This document shows, one piece after another, positions 21,184 through 33,542 of a stretch of 64,000 nucleotides of DNA (the first letter of the stretch is position 1; every line of letters starts with the position of its first letter). A model generated the notes under the pieces. That model was not told the DNA's origin, did not search any database, and saw only the letters and a list, made by a program, of their open reading frames with translations. A program made the translations under genes and the position numbers. Origin of the DNA: Marasmius tenuissimus. Lineage: Eukaryota; Basidiomycota; Agaricomycetes; Agaricales; Marasmiaceae. The stretch is taken from assembly GCA_029532415.1 (NCBI GenBank), contig JAQOTA010000065.1, positions 62,001 through 126,000 of the forward strand, read 5' to 3'.

Positions 21184-24100
21184 TCATAGCTCGTCGTGAC
21201 CATCCCGTCCCTGTATTGGAATCTGGTCCTGGGGAACTTCCTGCTCTGGTGTCGTTTGCTCCCTTTCCGGAGCAGTGGAATCGTCCGCACTAGTATTTTC
21301 AGGAGGCTCACTACTGGCCGTAGAAGACGGTGTAGCCGTAGTACTGGTCTTCTTAGGCTTCGGTACCTTCCTCCGGACCAACTTTTGTAGGTGTTGCTCG
21401 AGGACCTTAGCACGTGCCTTCATCTCCGTAGTCTCGATGACTGGGTCTTGATTGGGCTTGACTTTCTTCTGCTTCTCGACCCAAGTGTTCAGCCACGTCT
21501 CATGCTCCTTCAGCGTCTTTTCGAGGGCTCCGAGCTCCTCCCAAGTCCACTTCGAAGGCAGATCGGCTTCCTCTTCGGCGGTCAGGTTCTGCTTGGCCTC
21601 TGTCAAGAACAACCGAGTGCTCCAGTTCCACATCTGGCTGTTGTTGAGTGCCTGGGGGAACTGCTCGATCTCTTGATATCGGTGGATGATAGGTCGCTCG
21701 AGAGCCCTGTTGGGATATAGTCAGAACAAGTGTCTTCCATATAGCTCGAGCACACTTACTCCAAGGAGGTCCTCTTATCAAGAAGCTGCGAAGTTTCAGC
21801 GATATCCCCTTTGTCGTGCAACCAAGTGAATGTCTCCTCCAACTTCTCCAAAAGAGCAGAACGTTCCGAGGGTTGAGAGCACTGCTTGAAAGGCGTATCC
21901 TTGTTCTCTTCGTCAAGCAGATCTCGCAGACGGTAGAGGTAGCCCTCGAGAGTATTCCTGGCTTCCTCTTTACGGTTCTTTGCTGCTTCGTCCAAGTCGA
22001 TGGCGCGAAGTCTAGATTAAAATCGCGTCAAGCACGGATATTTCAGGGTTTGACGACAACTTACCTGCTCCTGCTCTTCTTCTTCTCATCGACGGTCATA
22101 GGAGGTACCGAAGGGAATTTAACATTAATACCCAATGTAATGGTACCTTGCTCCTTCTTGTCGACTGGGGCCGACGGGGAAGAGCTCGAGGTGGAGGCGG
22201 AGGATGAAGACGAAGGTGAAGCAGACGAGGAGGATTCAGCGGACGAAGAAGTATCCTGTGCACGGACAGGTTCATTTTCAGCAGCGTTTGTCTCCTCAGA
22301 CTCAGCATCCGAGGTGCTGCCACCACCAAACAATCCCTTGATTTTGCCTGCCATAATGTTCAGAACCATTGAGGGGTCTAAAGCAAAGGCAAACGCACCA
22401 GTCAGAGACTCGTCCTTGATCTCTCCAAAAGCAATCGCTTCTGTTACAGAAATGAAACCGGACTCTGAGAGCTTCACGGTTGCTTTGACCACCGGGTCAA
22501 CAGCTCCACGCTCCGTCAAGTTGGCCAATGCTTCCGCGACGCCGGTGATCTCAGTCTCCAGAAGTTGTTTCCGGAATCCTCTGTCGCAACTGTCAGTACC
22601 TGGCAAGTGCCAAATAAAAGTCATGTCTTACTGCGCAGGCTCATTCTTGTAATCGAAATTGATGGTGAAGTCCTCCTTTCTCTTGAAAGTTAAAGTCTTC
22701 TTCGTACCGGCCTTGGAACCAGATGGGAAAAGGAGTGTAGTGATGGTCCGCGGTTGCGCAGATCCGGTGGCTGAAGAAGCGGCGTAGGACGCTTGGATGT
22801 CGTGAATGCTGATGTCTGTGATCTGAATGCTCTTTGTCTTGAACTGTCTGCTGAGGCTAGCACCGTGTAGAGCAGCGCCTGATATGCCGGTAAGAGGACA
22901 TCCAGGAAATAGAGGTCGAAAAATCCTCACCGAGGACAGCAGCTTCATCTGCATTAACGTTCAGAGCAATCTTGTCCCTATAAGGGGCATGAGTATCGTT
23001 AATGCATGGACGATAAGGACTAAACTTACTCTCCAACGACTGCTTTGACAGCGGCTTGAATCATGGGTGTTCTCGTAGCGCCACCAGTGAAGATGACCGA
23101 GGCAATGTTGTCCTGTAGCGGTGGCGATCAGTCCAATAAAAATGTTGTAGTGGATGGTAAAGACACACCAAAGTCAATCCTGCATTTTCAAGAGCTTGCA
23201 CGATGGGCTGAGCAAACCGGCCTTTCAGGTCATCACAAGCTCCCTCAAACTGAGCCCTGGTAACTTTGGCCCGGAAATCGATGTCATACGCGAGACTTTC
23301 AACCTGAGGAGATGACATGAGACCGAGAGGTGGTACCAGAATGGAAATTTTACTCACATTCGACATGGCCTCGGTGTTCGCGCTCAATATGGCCTTGACA
23401 CGACCTGCCTCCTTCCAAAGCTTGGCCATTCCCCTCTTGTCGTTACGGATGTTCTTCTGGTGTTTGGAGGTGAATGCTTGGACAAGGATTTCACGTAGAC
23501 GACGGTCCAACTCTGTCCCTCCGATCTTCCTGTCGTACCCAACACCCTTAACTGAGAGTTGGATTCCAGGAGGAGTCGTTTTGTGGTCTGTGCTGAATTG
23601 AACCACGGTGGCGCGGATAGACGATGCACCAGCATCGTAGATGACATGGTACTCTGGAGTTGGGAATGAACGGGTCATAGCGTAGTTGACAGCGACCGCG
23701 GTTCCATCGTTGATGAGGGCCAATGTACGGAGTCCGGATATCTCTATTGCGTCCGCGACTGCGTCCCTTTCAAACTGAGAGAAGTAGGGTGGAACCGTCA
23801 CTATCACGTCGTAAACCTTTTCTCCGGCAACAGACTCTGCGAGGCCCTTCACGTAGGCAAATTGCATGGCAATAAGCTCTTCTACAGCCCATTCCGTCCC
23901 GTCACTCTGCTCCAGCGCTACTGTCTTCCTCGAGGTCTCTTTGACTTTGGCGGACGAAATTGTGGTGTAGTAGGAGACGAGAGGAGAGTCAAATGGTGCA
24001 GCTTGGAGCAATTTTGTGGATGAGAACGAGTCCGAAGGGAAACGCGACGCCTACACGGATTTAGTGCACCCGAGCCGTACAGAAACCGGAAAAACTACAT

Positions 24101-24333
24101 ACCAGGTTGAAGGCATCACCACCGAACAGACGGTCAGAGTTCTTCCATCCCACTGTAGCTTGTATTTTACGTTTGGAGTCCTTGTTCAACAAAACGTCGA
24201 ATGGAACACCAGGTTTCATCAACGAGGCCTTTATCCAGTCGGATCCATAGTCGATTGCGAGAACCGCGCCGAAGACATTTGAAGGAAGGAGAGATAGAAG
24301 GGTGAGGAAATTCCAAACATAAAAGATATGCAT
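21184..24333 (-). CDS. LHS1: ER-lumenal Hsp70-like chaperone Lhs1/GRP170 (HYOU1 type)
   Basis: The ATG at 24333 gives a signal peptide (WNFLTLLSLLPSNVFGAVLA) followed at once by the Hsp70 phosphate loop AIDYGSDWIKASL. The ATPase domain continues with VTVPPYFSQFERDAV, LINDGTAVAVNYAM, YDAGASSIRATVVQF, IGGTELDRRL and FTGGATRTPMIQAAV. A divergent substrate domain follows. Then comes an acidic Ser-rich loop at ~22140-22290 (minus strand), then a helical C-terminal domain as in large Hsp110/GRP170 members. The last four residues are HDEL, the ER-retention signal, with stop at 21184-21186. Lhs1 acts as nucleotide-exchange factor for BiP/Kar2 and as a holdase during translocation and folding. About eight exons give ~850-900 residues. 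It shares a ~214 bp divergent promoter with RPC11. The family call is firm. Confidence 0.94.
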
Positions 24334-24427
24334 GGTCGGTAACTTGGGGAGTCAGAGGACGTCTATCTGGGCATCTACGTGTGGAAGGAGGTAGTTTTCT
24401 AAGAGAAAGTGACAGACTTCGTGGCGA

Positions 24428-24463
24428 CACGTCAACTTGAGGACGGAAAAATATGCCACGTGG
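24428..24463 (-). promoter_or_regulatory. Possible unfolded-protein-response elements in the LHS1/RPC11 promoter
   Basis: Within 100-130 nt upstream of the LHS1 ATG, the minus strand reads TGACGTG (24428-24434) and the palindrome CCACGTGG lies at 24456-24463. TGACGTG(G/A) is the mammalian XBP1/ATF6 element core and ACGTG is a general bZIP core. LHS1 is a known UPR target in yeast. Assignment to the fungal Hac1-type factor is inference. Confidence 0.35.
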
Positions 24464-24547
24464 GACCCGGGCTTGTCAAGGGCTTGTCCGAGGGCGGATT
24501 TAGCGCTCGTCGCGATTTGCCGTAGATCATCACCACCACCGCCGAGT

Positions 24548-25097
24548 ATGCTTTTCTGTCCGACGTGTGCAAATCTCCTCGTTATATCTTCGGAAACTGG
24601 ATTCAATAAATGGGCTTGCAATACCTGCCCTTATGAGTTTCCCATCACAAAACAGGTGCGCACTCGATTAAATAACTCGCGTTTATGAGATTTTTGTTCA
24701 GGAGTTCTGGACGCAGATGACCTCGAGGACAAAACTCAAGAGGAAGGAGGTCGACGATGTTCTTGGTGGGGAGGAGATGTGGAAACATGCGGACTCGACT
24801 GCGGGTGAGTTGATGAGTGAACGATACCCTAGCGATCTGACTCATCGAATCCTTCCAGCATCATGTCCTCGATGCAACAACAGTCAAGCCTACTTTTATC
24901 AGCTACAGATTCGATCAGCGGACGAACCCATGACAACTTGTGCGTGCTGCTTGTTTGTTCTCATTGACCCAGGCCCATAACTTATCCTTCTCTCGCAGTT
25001 TACCGGTACGTTTTCGTTCCTGATTCCACGGAATGCTGCAGTGGGCTCATGCGTTCCAAGATGCACCTCTTGCGCTCACCAATGGAGAGAAAATTGA
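24548..25097 (+). CDS. RPC11: RNA polymerase III subunit Rpc11 (RPC10/POLR3K)
   Basis: The first exon (ATG at 24548) encodes MLFCPTCANLLVISSETGFN and the first zinc ribbon (CPTC...CNTCPYEFPIT). The second encodes KLKRKEVDDVLGGEEMWKHA. The third encodes CPRCNNSQAYFYQLQIRSAD with EPMTT, and the last encodes FYRCTSCAHQWREN, with stop at 25095-25097. RSADEPMTTFY is the TFIIS-like catalytic hairpin with the adjacent acidic pair that stimulates RNA cleavage in the active site. Rpc11 is needed for transcript cleavage, termination and reinitiation by Pol III. Length of ~110 residues is normal. A tiny exon encoding only FYR (about 25000) sits between two introns; both flanking splices are needed to restore the motif. 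It is divergent from LHS1. Confidence 0.95.
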
Positions 25098-25164
25098 CAC
25101 GTTTATCATTTCCGACGAGAAGAGATACAAAATCCAATAAACTTTCTGTTTCTCCTTGGGTATC

Positions 25165-26390
25165 CTACCACGAATGATGGCCACCACTGACCAAAATGCT
25201 GTCACAAAAAGTCAGTTTCCGGACCATATCACGAGTAAAAGAAATCAACTGACTCGCTCCCGGTACAGAAACTTGATGCATCGCTTGCGAGCCATGCCAC
25301 AACTCCTCTCATTTCATCAGATCTCCCAATACGACCCATTGGGTTCAAATTTGACCATTTATCCAGGAGGTGCGGCTGGGAGTCGAGGTACGCTGCTGTC
25401 ATCCTATTCGCGAGGAGGGGAAGTTAGGTCTGGGTAGTCTTCTTCAGTCCAGGATCTAGGTGTGGTGCTTACTTGGTGTAGATGTGCCCTGGAGATAACG
25501 AGTTCACTCGAATATTCTCCTTCGCTAGTTCACAAGCCATACTTCGAGCCATTTGCAAGACAGCGGATTTGCTGGAATTGTACGAGACCCATGCATGGTC
25601 CTGAATATTGCTATCAGCATCTGAATGGCTTCCTCGAGAAGGCGAGCCTACGCGGTTTGTGATCGTTCCGCTCATGGATGCAATCAGAATGATACTTCCG
25701 GAATTGCCGAACCTTCGCATTTGCCTCCCTGCAGCTTGTGCAGTGTAGAGTACGCCATTTACGTTCACGTTCATCACCTGTCAATGCCGGGGTCAGGATC
25801 GCGCGCGCATGATTCGTTCACATGCAACATACCTGCTGGAATTGGGGAGATGGGTACTCCAAACAGTCTGTATGAGCCTTCAATATGCCCGCTGCTGCAA
25901 TGCACACATCCATTCTTTTCTCCTTGTTTCCAACTTCTTCGGCTTTCTTCCACGCCTCCGCCTGGTTCGTTATGTCAACACTGACATATTCCAACCTCGA
26001 ACCATTCCCAAGTCGATCAACGAACTCCTTTGTAGTTTGCCAGTCTTCGGAGGGTGTTTCGGGGAGATCGAAGCAATAGATTGCTCTTGCACCTGCCTCA
26101 CACAGTGCTAGTGCCATCTCCAGACCTAAACCTCTGTTTCCTCCGGAAACGATGCCCACACGATCCGTGAGAGCGAACTCATCAAAGATCTTTGGCTTTG
26201 GTTTCTGGCTTGGGTCGGACTTTGCTTCATACGCTGCGGCGACACCGATTGGGGCCAAGGGGGAAACAGACTGCTCTTTGGGAGCGCGTAATGAGGGGGT
26301 GGTAGATAACAGTCTGGGAGTGTGACGCCATGGCGCTGCTCTGAGGAGACCTGCGGAAGCTGTCTTTCTCGCGACACTGGTGAGAGCCAT
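25165..26390 (-). CDS. Short-chain dehydrogenase/reductase with mitochondrial presequence
   Basis: The ATG at 26390 ([20 protein letters not shown]) opens an Arg-rich, acid-free presequence up to about [10 protein letters not shown]. The Rossmann fold has [20 protein letters not shown] (the TGxxxGxG loop, here SGGNRGLG), followed by CFDLPE, which ends strand 2 with Asp and so favours NAD(H). The catalytic region reads [10 protein letters not shown], then [20 protein letters not shown] (YxxxK), and [16 protein letters not shown]. The last exons read [20 protein letters not shown] and [10 protein letters not shown], with stop at 25165-25167. It is closest in pattern to the fungal Sou1/arabinitol dehydrogenase-like SDRs that interconvert polyols and ketoses. 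The substrate is inferred, not shown. The mitochondrial location comes from the presequence only. It is divergent from the DUF7598 gene. Confidence 0.82.
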
Positions 26391-27252
26391 GGGGGACAAG
26401 GAATCATGGGTACCGTATAGTCTTGGTTTTTATAGGTCTTCTGAGGTCATAGGGGCGTTCCCGAATCAACACTATCCTCTCAGGTGATCAACCGTGTACT
26501 TAGTCTGACTGATGGTTCATTTACGTGTGGAAGGGAGTGAGAAGGAACGGAGAGGAGTGTGGATGGTATTGGTGCTGGCTGACGCACTGGGATAGAGTTT
26601 GCGATTAGCGATTGGAGTCGTTCACTCAGGATCATTGGCGTAGTTGGCTGGGTTCATGTTCAAGGTGGCGTTGGAGGATTCCCGAACTCCAGAGTTGGAC
26701 TACTGATAAGCCCGTAGCAGCTCAGTGGGGCGAAGAAATACCGAAGCGAACTTGACTCCGAGTTATAGTCATACTGTCGATCTCGAACCTGCACTTACAA
26801 GCCTCAATTGAAACGCACGTCGCGACGGAGGAGTTTGCCCTTGTTTGCTATATGGGCGCTTAATCATTCAGTTGGCTACGGGCGCTTATTTGTATTGAAA
26901 ATGCCGGGATGCCGGTTCCCGAAGGCTCATTGTTGTCTTTGTTTCCTTTCCAGTTTTTTATTGTCCTCCACCATCGAAAGAACAATGGCAAGGCCTTGGG
27001 TTACGTTCACGTTTGGGTCATGGCACGAGTACTTAAGTCCTGAACCGAAGAACAAAGGCCCCGTTATCTTCTCTGTCCCTTCATCAGCAGCGGCCACGAG
27101 CCCTCAAAAGTCTCTCTCTCTTTTCACGTCCTTCACGTTCTTTTCTTCTCTTTCTGGTGCTGGTGCATCTGGATAGGCCAGGTAGCTGTCCTTGTTGAAT
27201 CCTCCCTTTACTTTTTTCTCGATCTCTGTCAATTTCACCACCATCATTCATC
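26391..27252. other. Divergent promoter region, SDR gene and DUF7598 gene
   Basis: 860 nt without a gene. A pyrimidine-rich tract (about 27107-27165) and a TC-rich leader directly before the ATG at 27253 are typical of strong fungal promoters. No recognised operator was found. Confidence 0.45.
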
Positions 27253-28274
27253 ATGGTTCTACCTCCCCGTGCTTGTGAGTACTGGTCTACCGACGTCCTT
27301 CATAAAGTGTTTCTGACAGTTTTCGCGCGTTAGATGTCTTCATCGGCCTCAATGCCGTTCGAATCCTTGGCATAATTGCCATGCTTCTCGTGTTCTCCAG
27401 CAATATCGTCACCTTGGCCAACGATGTGAAGGCAGTGAATCGTTTCCTGCAGTCAAATTCCACGTCGATTGAAAGTACCGACTACATCGAGTGAGTTTTC
27501 TTTGGCACAAGGTTTATCCGGTTTGGCTTATGATTGTCCTTTCATAGTGGCAGCACTGTGCCCAACCAACCCGCCGGCGTGTTTTGGGCAGTCCTCAATC
27601 GACTCTTGATTGTTGTACAGGTTCTCGTCCTTATCATGTCAGAGCTTGGGTGGCCTTCCAAGTTCTTCAATCGTTTCTTCCCGGTTCTCGGAAAAGACTT
27701 TGGCTTGGGTGCGCTTGGTGTCATACAGTGCCTGTGAGTATCTTTGATTCTGTTCTTCCTCAGTCAAGGCTGAAACTGACGCTTCGACAGGCTTGGTGCT
27801 GCCATTCTTTCTCACCGTGTGGATACCTTCACCCTGGTTTCTGCCTTCTTTATGTTCTCCATCGGCTGCCTCAACATCCTCCTTGGACTCATCTTCCGTG
27901 CATCAGCCAAATCCAAGCGATCAGTGACCTCCTGGAAGGACCATGCTAAGAGTGCCCTCCCCACTCACGTCGCCGGGGTCGATGTTAGGCCTGTCATGAA
28001 CTCTGCGCCTCCATCCTTTGTGTCGAATATCTTCAAAGGAGACGAGAAGGACCGCCACTCGACCGCATCAGACCATACTGCGTCTAGCCGGGCTGGTTAC
28101 GGCTTTGGAAGGCAGGGTGAAAAAGCTGCTGCTATGAAGGGTAAGTCTCAGCACTGGTCGTGTAGCTGTGCGTGCAAATACTGACGGTTTGTTCTAGGAT
28201 ATTTCATCTCGAAACCAGTCGAGTCACTACCTCGTTACGCTCCAAAGCCCACTGCCAACAACGGTAGTGATTAA
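27253..28274 (+). CDS. DUF7598-type four-helix membrane protein
   Basis: A very short first exon (MVLPPRA) is spliced to YVFIGLNAVRILGIIAMLLV, a first membrane helix, then VFSSNIVTLANDVKAVNRF. Further helices are VLNRLLIVVQVLVLIMSEL, LGALGVIQCLLGAAILSH and LVSAFFMFSIGCLNILLGLI. A ~100-residue soluble tail follows, rich in Ser, Lys and Gly (KGDEKDRHSTASDHTASSRA), and ends TANNGSD at 28274. This layout (four helices, cytosolic tail) matches basidiomycete proteins carrying DUF7598. I know no function for them. There are about five exons, with the intron before the second exon close to the start codon. The upstream promoter is shared with the SDR gene. Confidence 0.78.
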
Positions 28275-28748
28275 CCGGCCTTCCATTCATGATGGATTCA
28301 AAGAAAGAATCAGATCACGACTATTTCATACACATATACGACACCGAGACCCTCCACTGTCCAGTCCTGCTATTTTAACCCCCTGTAATTTTAGATAATT
28401 CTCGTAGCATTCTTCCTGACCCTCCGTGTAGCGATTATATACCGTCAATGTACGTCGTAATTCCTGGGATTCCATGCGTTATAAGTAAACCTTTCCAATC
28501 ATAAAAATGCAAGCACGGACCCCCAACCGACTTGGCGACCAGCCGCCCTCCCGACTTCCGAAAAGGCAGTACAAGGAGTTTGCGCCTGTTTGACGAAACG
28601 GTCAGTAAGCTCATATAGAAATAACAAGTCGACATACTCTCTCATACGACCCCATTTATCCTGGAATTGACAGTAGATCTGTCTCCTAAGGTCCGCTCGC
28701 GACCCCCTCTACGTCCTTGAACCTTCTATCTCTATCTTAATCCAATCC
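28275..28748. other. Intergenic region before the Munc13-like gene
   Basis: 3' flank of the DUF7598 gene and presumed promoter of the Munc13-like gene. No gene or repeat was noticed. Confidence 0.45.
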
Positions 28749-31700
28749 ATGTCAAGGCGAAGTTATGATAGTGCCGCTCACGAGAAACGGTTGTCCAAAT
28801 ATCGCGTCAGTGATGAAGATGTATTCAGGTGAGTTTTGTATCTTTTCCAGCTTTTTACTATCTCTAACACCTGGCCGCCTTAGTTATGTTCTCCGAGTAG
28901 CGTACGCTCGTTGTCTTTTGAGGAATTAGACCTTCTCTGACAAGATCTATCGTACCGACAGGCTCCTGAGCTATCTTATGCTCCCAAAGACGGTTGATGC
29001 GAACGCGAAAGCCGCTGCTGAAGCAGAACGAGAGAAGGAGAGGGAACATTCATCAAGATTGTCGGCATTGTCCAATTTCTCTATTGGTGATATTCTCAAT
29101 TTCAGGGATGGGTCGAAGAGTGTTAAATTCCCAGAGAAGCTGTTACGGGTGCTGGAGCAGAAGCTGCAGGATATCGCGATGGGGAAGGATGCGAGGTGCG
29201 TCGTGAACGTTCATACAGCTTGCGAATGAGGTCGTCTGAGGCGAAATCGCCCTACAGCTACTCAGATCAACTTGTTCGGCGGACAATGGCCAAATTCTAC
29301 GGGCAGTTCATGGTGGATAGCTTCAAGCGACAGATGAAAGAAAATCGCAAGATCGAAGAGCTCATTCTGCTGTTTGCTACACAAGCCACCGGAGTTCTCA
29401 GAAAGGAATCGACGCTGGCGGGTGATATGTGGAAGGCCGAGTTGAACAAGCATATTGCGCTATTTGTGAAGCTGCTGCGGGAGTGCTTGCGGAACCTCAA
29501 CCACGTATCGCCTGAACTGCTATCAAGATTGGACGTTTATTCAGCGAAACTCGCGCCTGCCTACAGCGATTCTGGATACGAGTCGTCCGTGTCGAGTAAT
29601 CGAGAGCCATCATCCACATCATCTTTATCCATCAGCGGGAGCATAGGTGATATGGAACTGGTACGGACGGTAGCACTGCTTTTCAAGGTTTCCGATTCTG
29701 TAGTCCAGCAAGAGGTGGATGTGCTGAGACCGACATGCACAGAAAAGGTAAGCAGCTGATCGCAATTATCCTGAAATAACACATCTCATGATTCATGCAG
29801 GCCGCGCTGGTCGACCTGAAGACATGTATGAAGAATATCAATGCCGGGGCGCCGTTCCCAGGTCGACGCGAAGATTTCGACAGCGATTCTGCATGGCACC
29901 ATTGGAAGACGTTGGAAACGACCCACCTTCAGCAGATGGTTTTAGCTATGGTTCAGTTCAACCCTGAACTTGCTAAATCTGCCCCAACGGACGCACTACC
30001 CTCGCCGTATACAGCAGGCGTGCGACCTGGCTCTATGTACGCACACGACAACCAGGGCCGAAATAATAGTTCTATAGGCAGTCGTCGGTCGCTTTATGCG
30101 AACGATTACGATGATACCCTGGGAGGAGAAGACGATGACATTGAAGTCGGCCATAATTTCACCTATATTCCCCCGAACCCGAAGCGATTCTACAAACGCC
30201 TTCTTGAGCTGTGTCTAATCGCCGATTTGGAGGCCATGTTGAGTCCCGACGTTGACGATAACGACGAAGTATCACTGGGTATTCTCTCACCGGCACACAT
30301 CGAGCTCATTAACGAATGTGCACTGCGGTGGCGGATAGGACAGCAACATCGCGTTACCTGTTTCTTGGACTTGGTTCGACAGTTCTACGAGCGGAATGAA
30401 ATACCGCCGGAGTGTGTGCCCGAGGCGTTGCAGACCGTCACACGAGCTCTACAGGACCTGGAGATGGATCAGTGGCCTGTCTCTGACGTGCGTTAGGTCT
30501 CACTATTCTTAGGTTCAGTTGTGCTGACAGGGTTTCCACCAGTCCGAATACCTTTGCAGCGTTTATGGGAGTCTCTTCAACCTTTTCCTCTCATCACTCT
30601 ATCATGCAATGGATGCACTTCCGGGACTAAAGCCTGTCGATATAGAGCTTTACCTTCACGTACTGGAGCATGTACGAGATAGCGGATTATTGGAACGGTT
30701 CGACCTGGACATAAACGCTCGACTGGCCGATGTGAAGGATAAGATCAAGCAAATGGCGACCCAATACTACGAGAACAAAATGCAGGAGCTGCAGGCCGCC
30801 CCCGGAGTCAATCGAGCATTACCACTTCTATTTTTGACGGACGAGCTGGAAAAGTCGGCAAAACTTCTCGACAAACGGTTCCCAGAGCCCATCCTTGGGT
30901 AGGTTGAGTATATTTCTATTACCCGCCAGCACTGCTAACGTTCTCGAATCGAAGTGAACTGGACATTGTGTCATTGATGGTTGAGGTTGAAGTGCCGATG
31001 TTTGTCCAAGACTTGCAAGACTCTCAGAAACGCCTATTCGAGTCATCAATGAACGGGCCAACGCCCGACGTTCCTATTCAGGATATCTTCACTCTGTACA
31101 GAAGAACGAAGACGCTCATGAACATGTATAACGCCTTTTGTCCCGAGTAAGTGCTTGCCAATCGACCCTACCGGGAGGCCTTTTAAAAACCTTCTTCGTA
31201 GAGGAGAGACTAGCTTCAATATGGGGGACTTCTTTGAGCCATATGTGCGTCAATGGTTAACCAACACAGACAGCACCACGGAGAACTGGGTTTCTGCGGT
31301 ATGTTCTTCGATCTTGAACGTCCTCGACACCCATCCTCATCTCTTTAACCTATTCAGGCTATTGCAGCAGACAAAGTGAATTTTCTGCATTTTTACCTTC
31401 ATAACGTGCGTTTCACTGACATTTTGTAGTTTCAAGCAGAAGACGCAGAAGGTCATAGTTCATCTATCGTCGACCTCTTTGACTCTCTTCGAAGTCCCAT
31501 CAATTTCCTACAAGATCTTGAGTGGGAGGACGACTACCAGAACGCCCGTTTCTTCACGTCGCTTTCTAAGGTATGCCGGTATTTGAACGCTTCAAGCGGA
31601 GATTGCTCACTGACTGATAACATCCAGACGGTTTCCAAAGCAGTGGAGCAATACTGTCGCAGTATCGAGACACTTTTCCTATCGGAAATGTTCCCGCGAC

Positions 31701-33542
31701 CGAATGATTATCTGCAGCCTCAAAAATCGTCTGCCTGGCTGGAGAAGGCACGGCAGCTCGCAGTACAGGGGGAAAAGAAGGTCGAACCTTTCAACTTTCA
31801 ACCGGAAACCTGTGTCAAGTTGAACAACGTCGAGGCCGCGCGACGATTACTCGATAACATGTACAATCAAATTCAGGCGGACCAGCTTGCGGAAATTCTA
31901 TCCAAACACGCACCGCCTGTACCTGCAAAAGTCGAGCGAGAACGCTTCCTTTTCAGCGTCAAGGTTGTCCGGGCCGAAGGACTTGTTTCCTTGGATGGTG
32001 GATCGTCTAACAAGCTGGACACCTTCATTACGCTCAGTGACGAGAATGGCAACCGTGTTGCTAAGACAAGAACGATCTATGAGAGTCCGGAGCCTAGATG
32101 TTGGTCTCTTTTGCTTGCTTCACGCGAACCTCTACTCACGTCTTCGAACAGGGGAGGAGACATTCGATATATCGGTAGATAAAGCCCTATGGTTGATGGT
32201 TAGCATTCGAGATCGTGCGCTAGTAGGAAAGCACGATACTGTTGGGCGAGCGTACCTATGCCTCGATCCTCGGCGATTTGGGGACCTCATCACTCATGAC
32301 TTGTGGATGGACCTCGACACACACGGTCGCGTCTTGGTGAGGGTGAGCATGGAAGGAGAAAAGGACGATATTCAGTTCTACTTTGGGCGAGGATTCCGGT
32401 TCTTGAAACGGGCAGAGTCAGATATGTTGCGCGTTTTCATCGACAAGGTATGGATATTGCGATCGTCACTGCCTATCTTGCGCTCAACTTGATGAGATAG
32501 ATGTCGCCTTTCATCCATCAATGTCTATCGCGAGGTGTCATCAAGTCGTTACTCAAGGTGAACACCACGGGCTTGGACTACAACAAAGCACTCGGGAATG
32601 TCACCGCGTTGTATCGTTCGGCAATGGGTCCTTCCTCGAGTGAGGTCCAGATACCGTTACCGCAGGCTGAGAAACCTCGAGTGCGGCCAGAGGACTTGAC
32701 GGATGTTGAGATTGAGCAGGCCATAGTACCCCTGTTTGATTACTTTGACGCCAATCTTCAGACCCTCAATACTTACCTCAGCGAAACAGCAAAGGAAAAG
32801 GTGATGACACGGGTCTGGAAAGAGATTCTGGTTGTCATCGAGGGTCTTTTGGTGCCTCCGTTGTCAGAGATCTCAAGTGACATGAAGCCTCTTAGTGACA
32901 AAGAAGTGGATATCGTATTCAAATGGCTCAAGGTACGTCGCCACTTCACCTCGCTATTCTTCTCTAACGGAAAAAAATGATCACAGTTCCTGCGAGACTA
33001 CTTCTACGCCGGAGGTGAGGGGCCAGTTCCCCTTGAAATCCTCCAAAACCAGAAGTATCGAGATGTCGTATCAATTCGTCTCTATTACGACTGGACGACG
33101 TACGTCTCAACCTTCAATGTCAGTCCATACTGTCACTGATTACCTCCTAGCGATGCTTTGATGGAAGAGTGCGTTCGTATGATGCAGCAAAGCCTTCGTG
33201 CATCATCATCGATGGTGACTCGAGCGAAGAGTGTTTACCAACAACGAAACCTCGGCACCATCAAGAAGAGGAAGAAAGAGAAACAAGAAGAAAAGGAGGT
33301 CACCAACGGTCAAACCATCATGCAGATTTTGCGGATGAGGTATGTCGCGACTCACCTCTACTGAAGTTTAATTTCTAACGCGCACTCACAGACATGGGAC
33401 GTCCGAGTTCATAGCGCAGCAGCTGCAGATAATGAAAGAGATGCAACGCGAGCGCGAACGCAACACAGAGCGACCGAAAGCTGGTGGCAGAAACAAGAGC
33501 GCTAATAACCAGCAACCACCACTACCGCCACTTCCTTCATGA
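28749..33542 (+). CDS. Munc13/Git1-like protein with MUN (MHD1, MHD2) and C2 domains
   Basis: The start is ATG at 28749 (MSRRSYDSAAHEKRLSKYRV). The chain continues SYVLRVAYARLLSYLMLPKT after a second small exon, then a long helical region with FYGQFMVDSFKRQMKENRKI. MHD1 lies around NMGDFFEPYVRQWLTNTDST. The C2 domain spans RFLFSVKVVRAEGLVSLDG, KLDTFITLSDENGNRVAKT, PRWEETFDISVDKALWL and HDTVGRAYLCLDP. MHD2 follows around AIVPLFDYFDANLQTLNTYL and FKWLKFLRDYFYAGGEG, then a basic, Pro-ending tail (QPPLPPLPS, stop 33540-33542). There are roughly thirteen exons and 1,250-1,350 residues. Relatives are fungal Git1-type proteins and animal Unc13/BAIAP3, which prime vesicle fusion or, in fission yeast, act in glucose/cAMP signalling. 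Which of these applies is open. Confidence 0.85.

Noticed and set aside
21816..22652. 278-codon plus-strand frame with an acidic run
   Set aside because: Antisense to the Ser-rich loop of Lhs1, which has clear Hsp70 motifs either side and an HDEL end.
18795..25097. A secondary-metabolite gene cluster around the mpaB-like gene
   Set aside because: Neighbouring genes are a chaperone, a Pol III subunit and a MYND protein; no core synthase or transporter is present.
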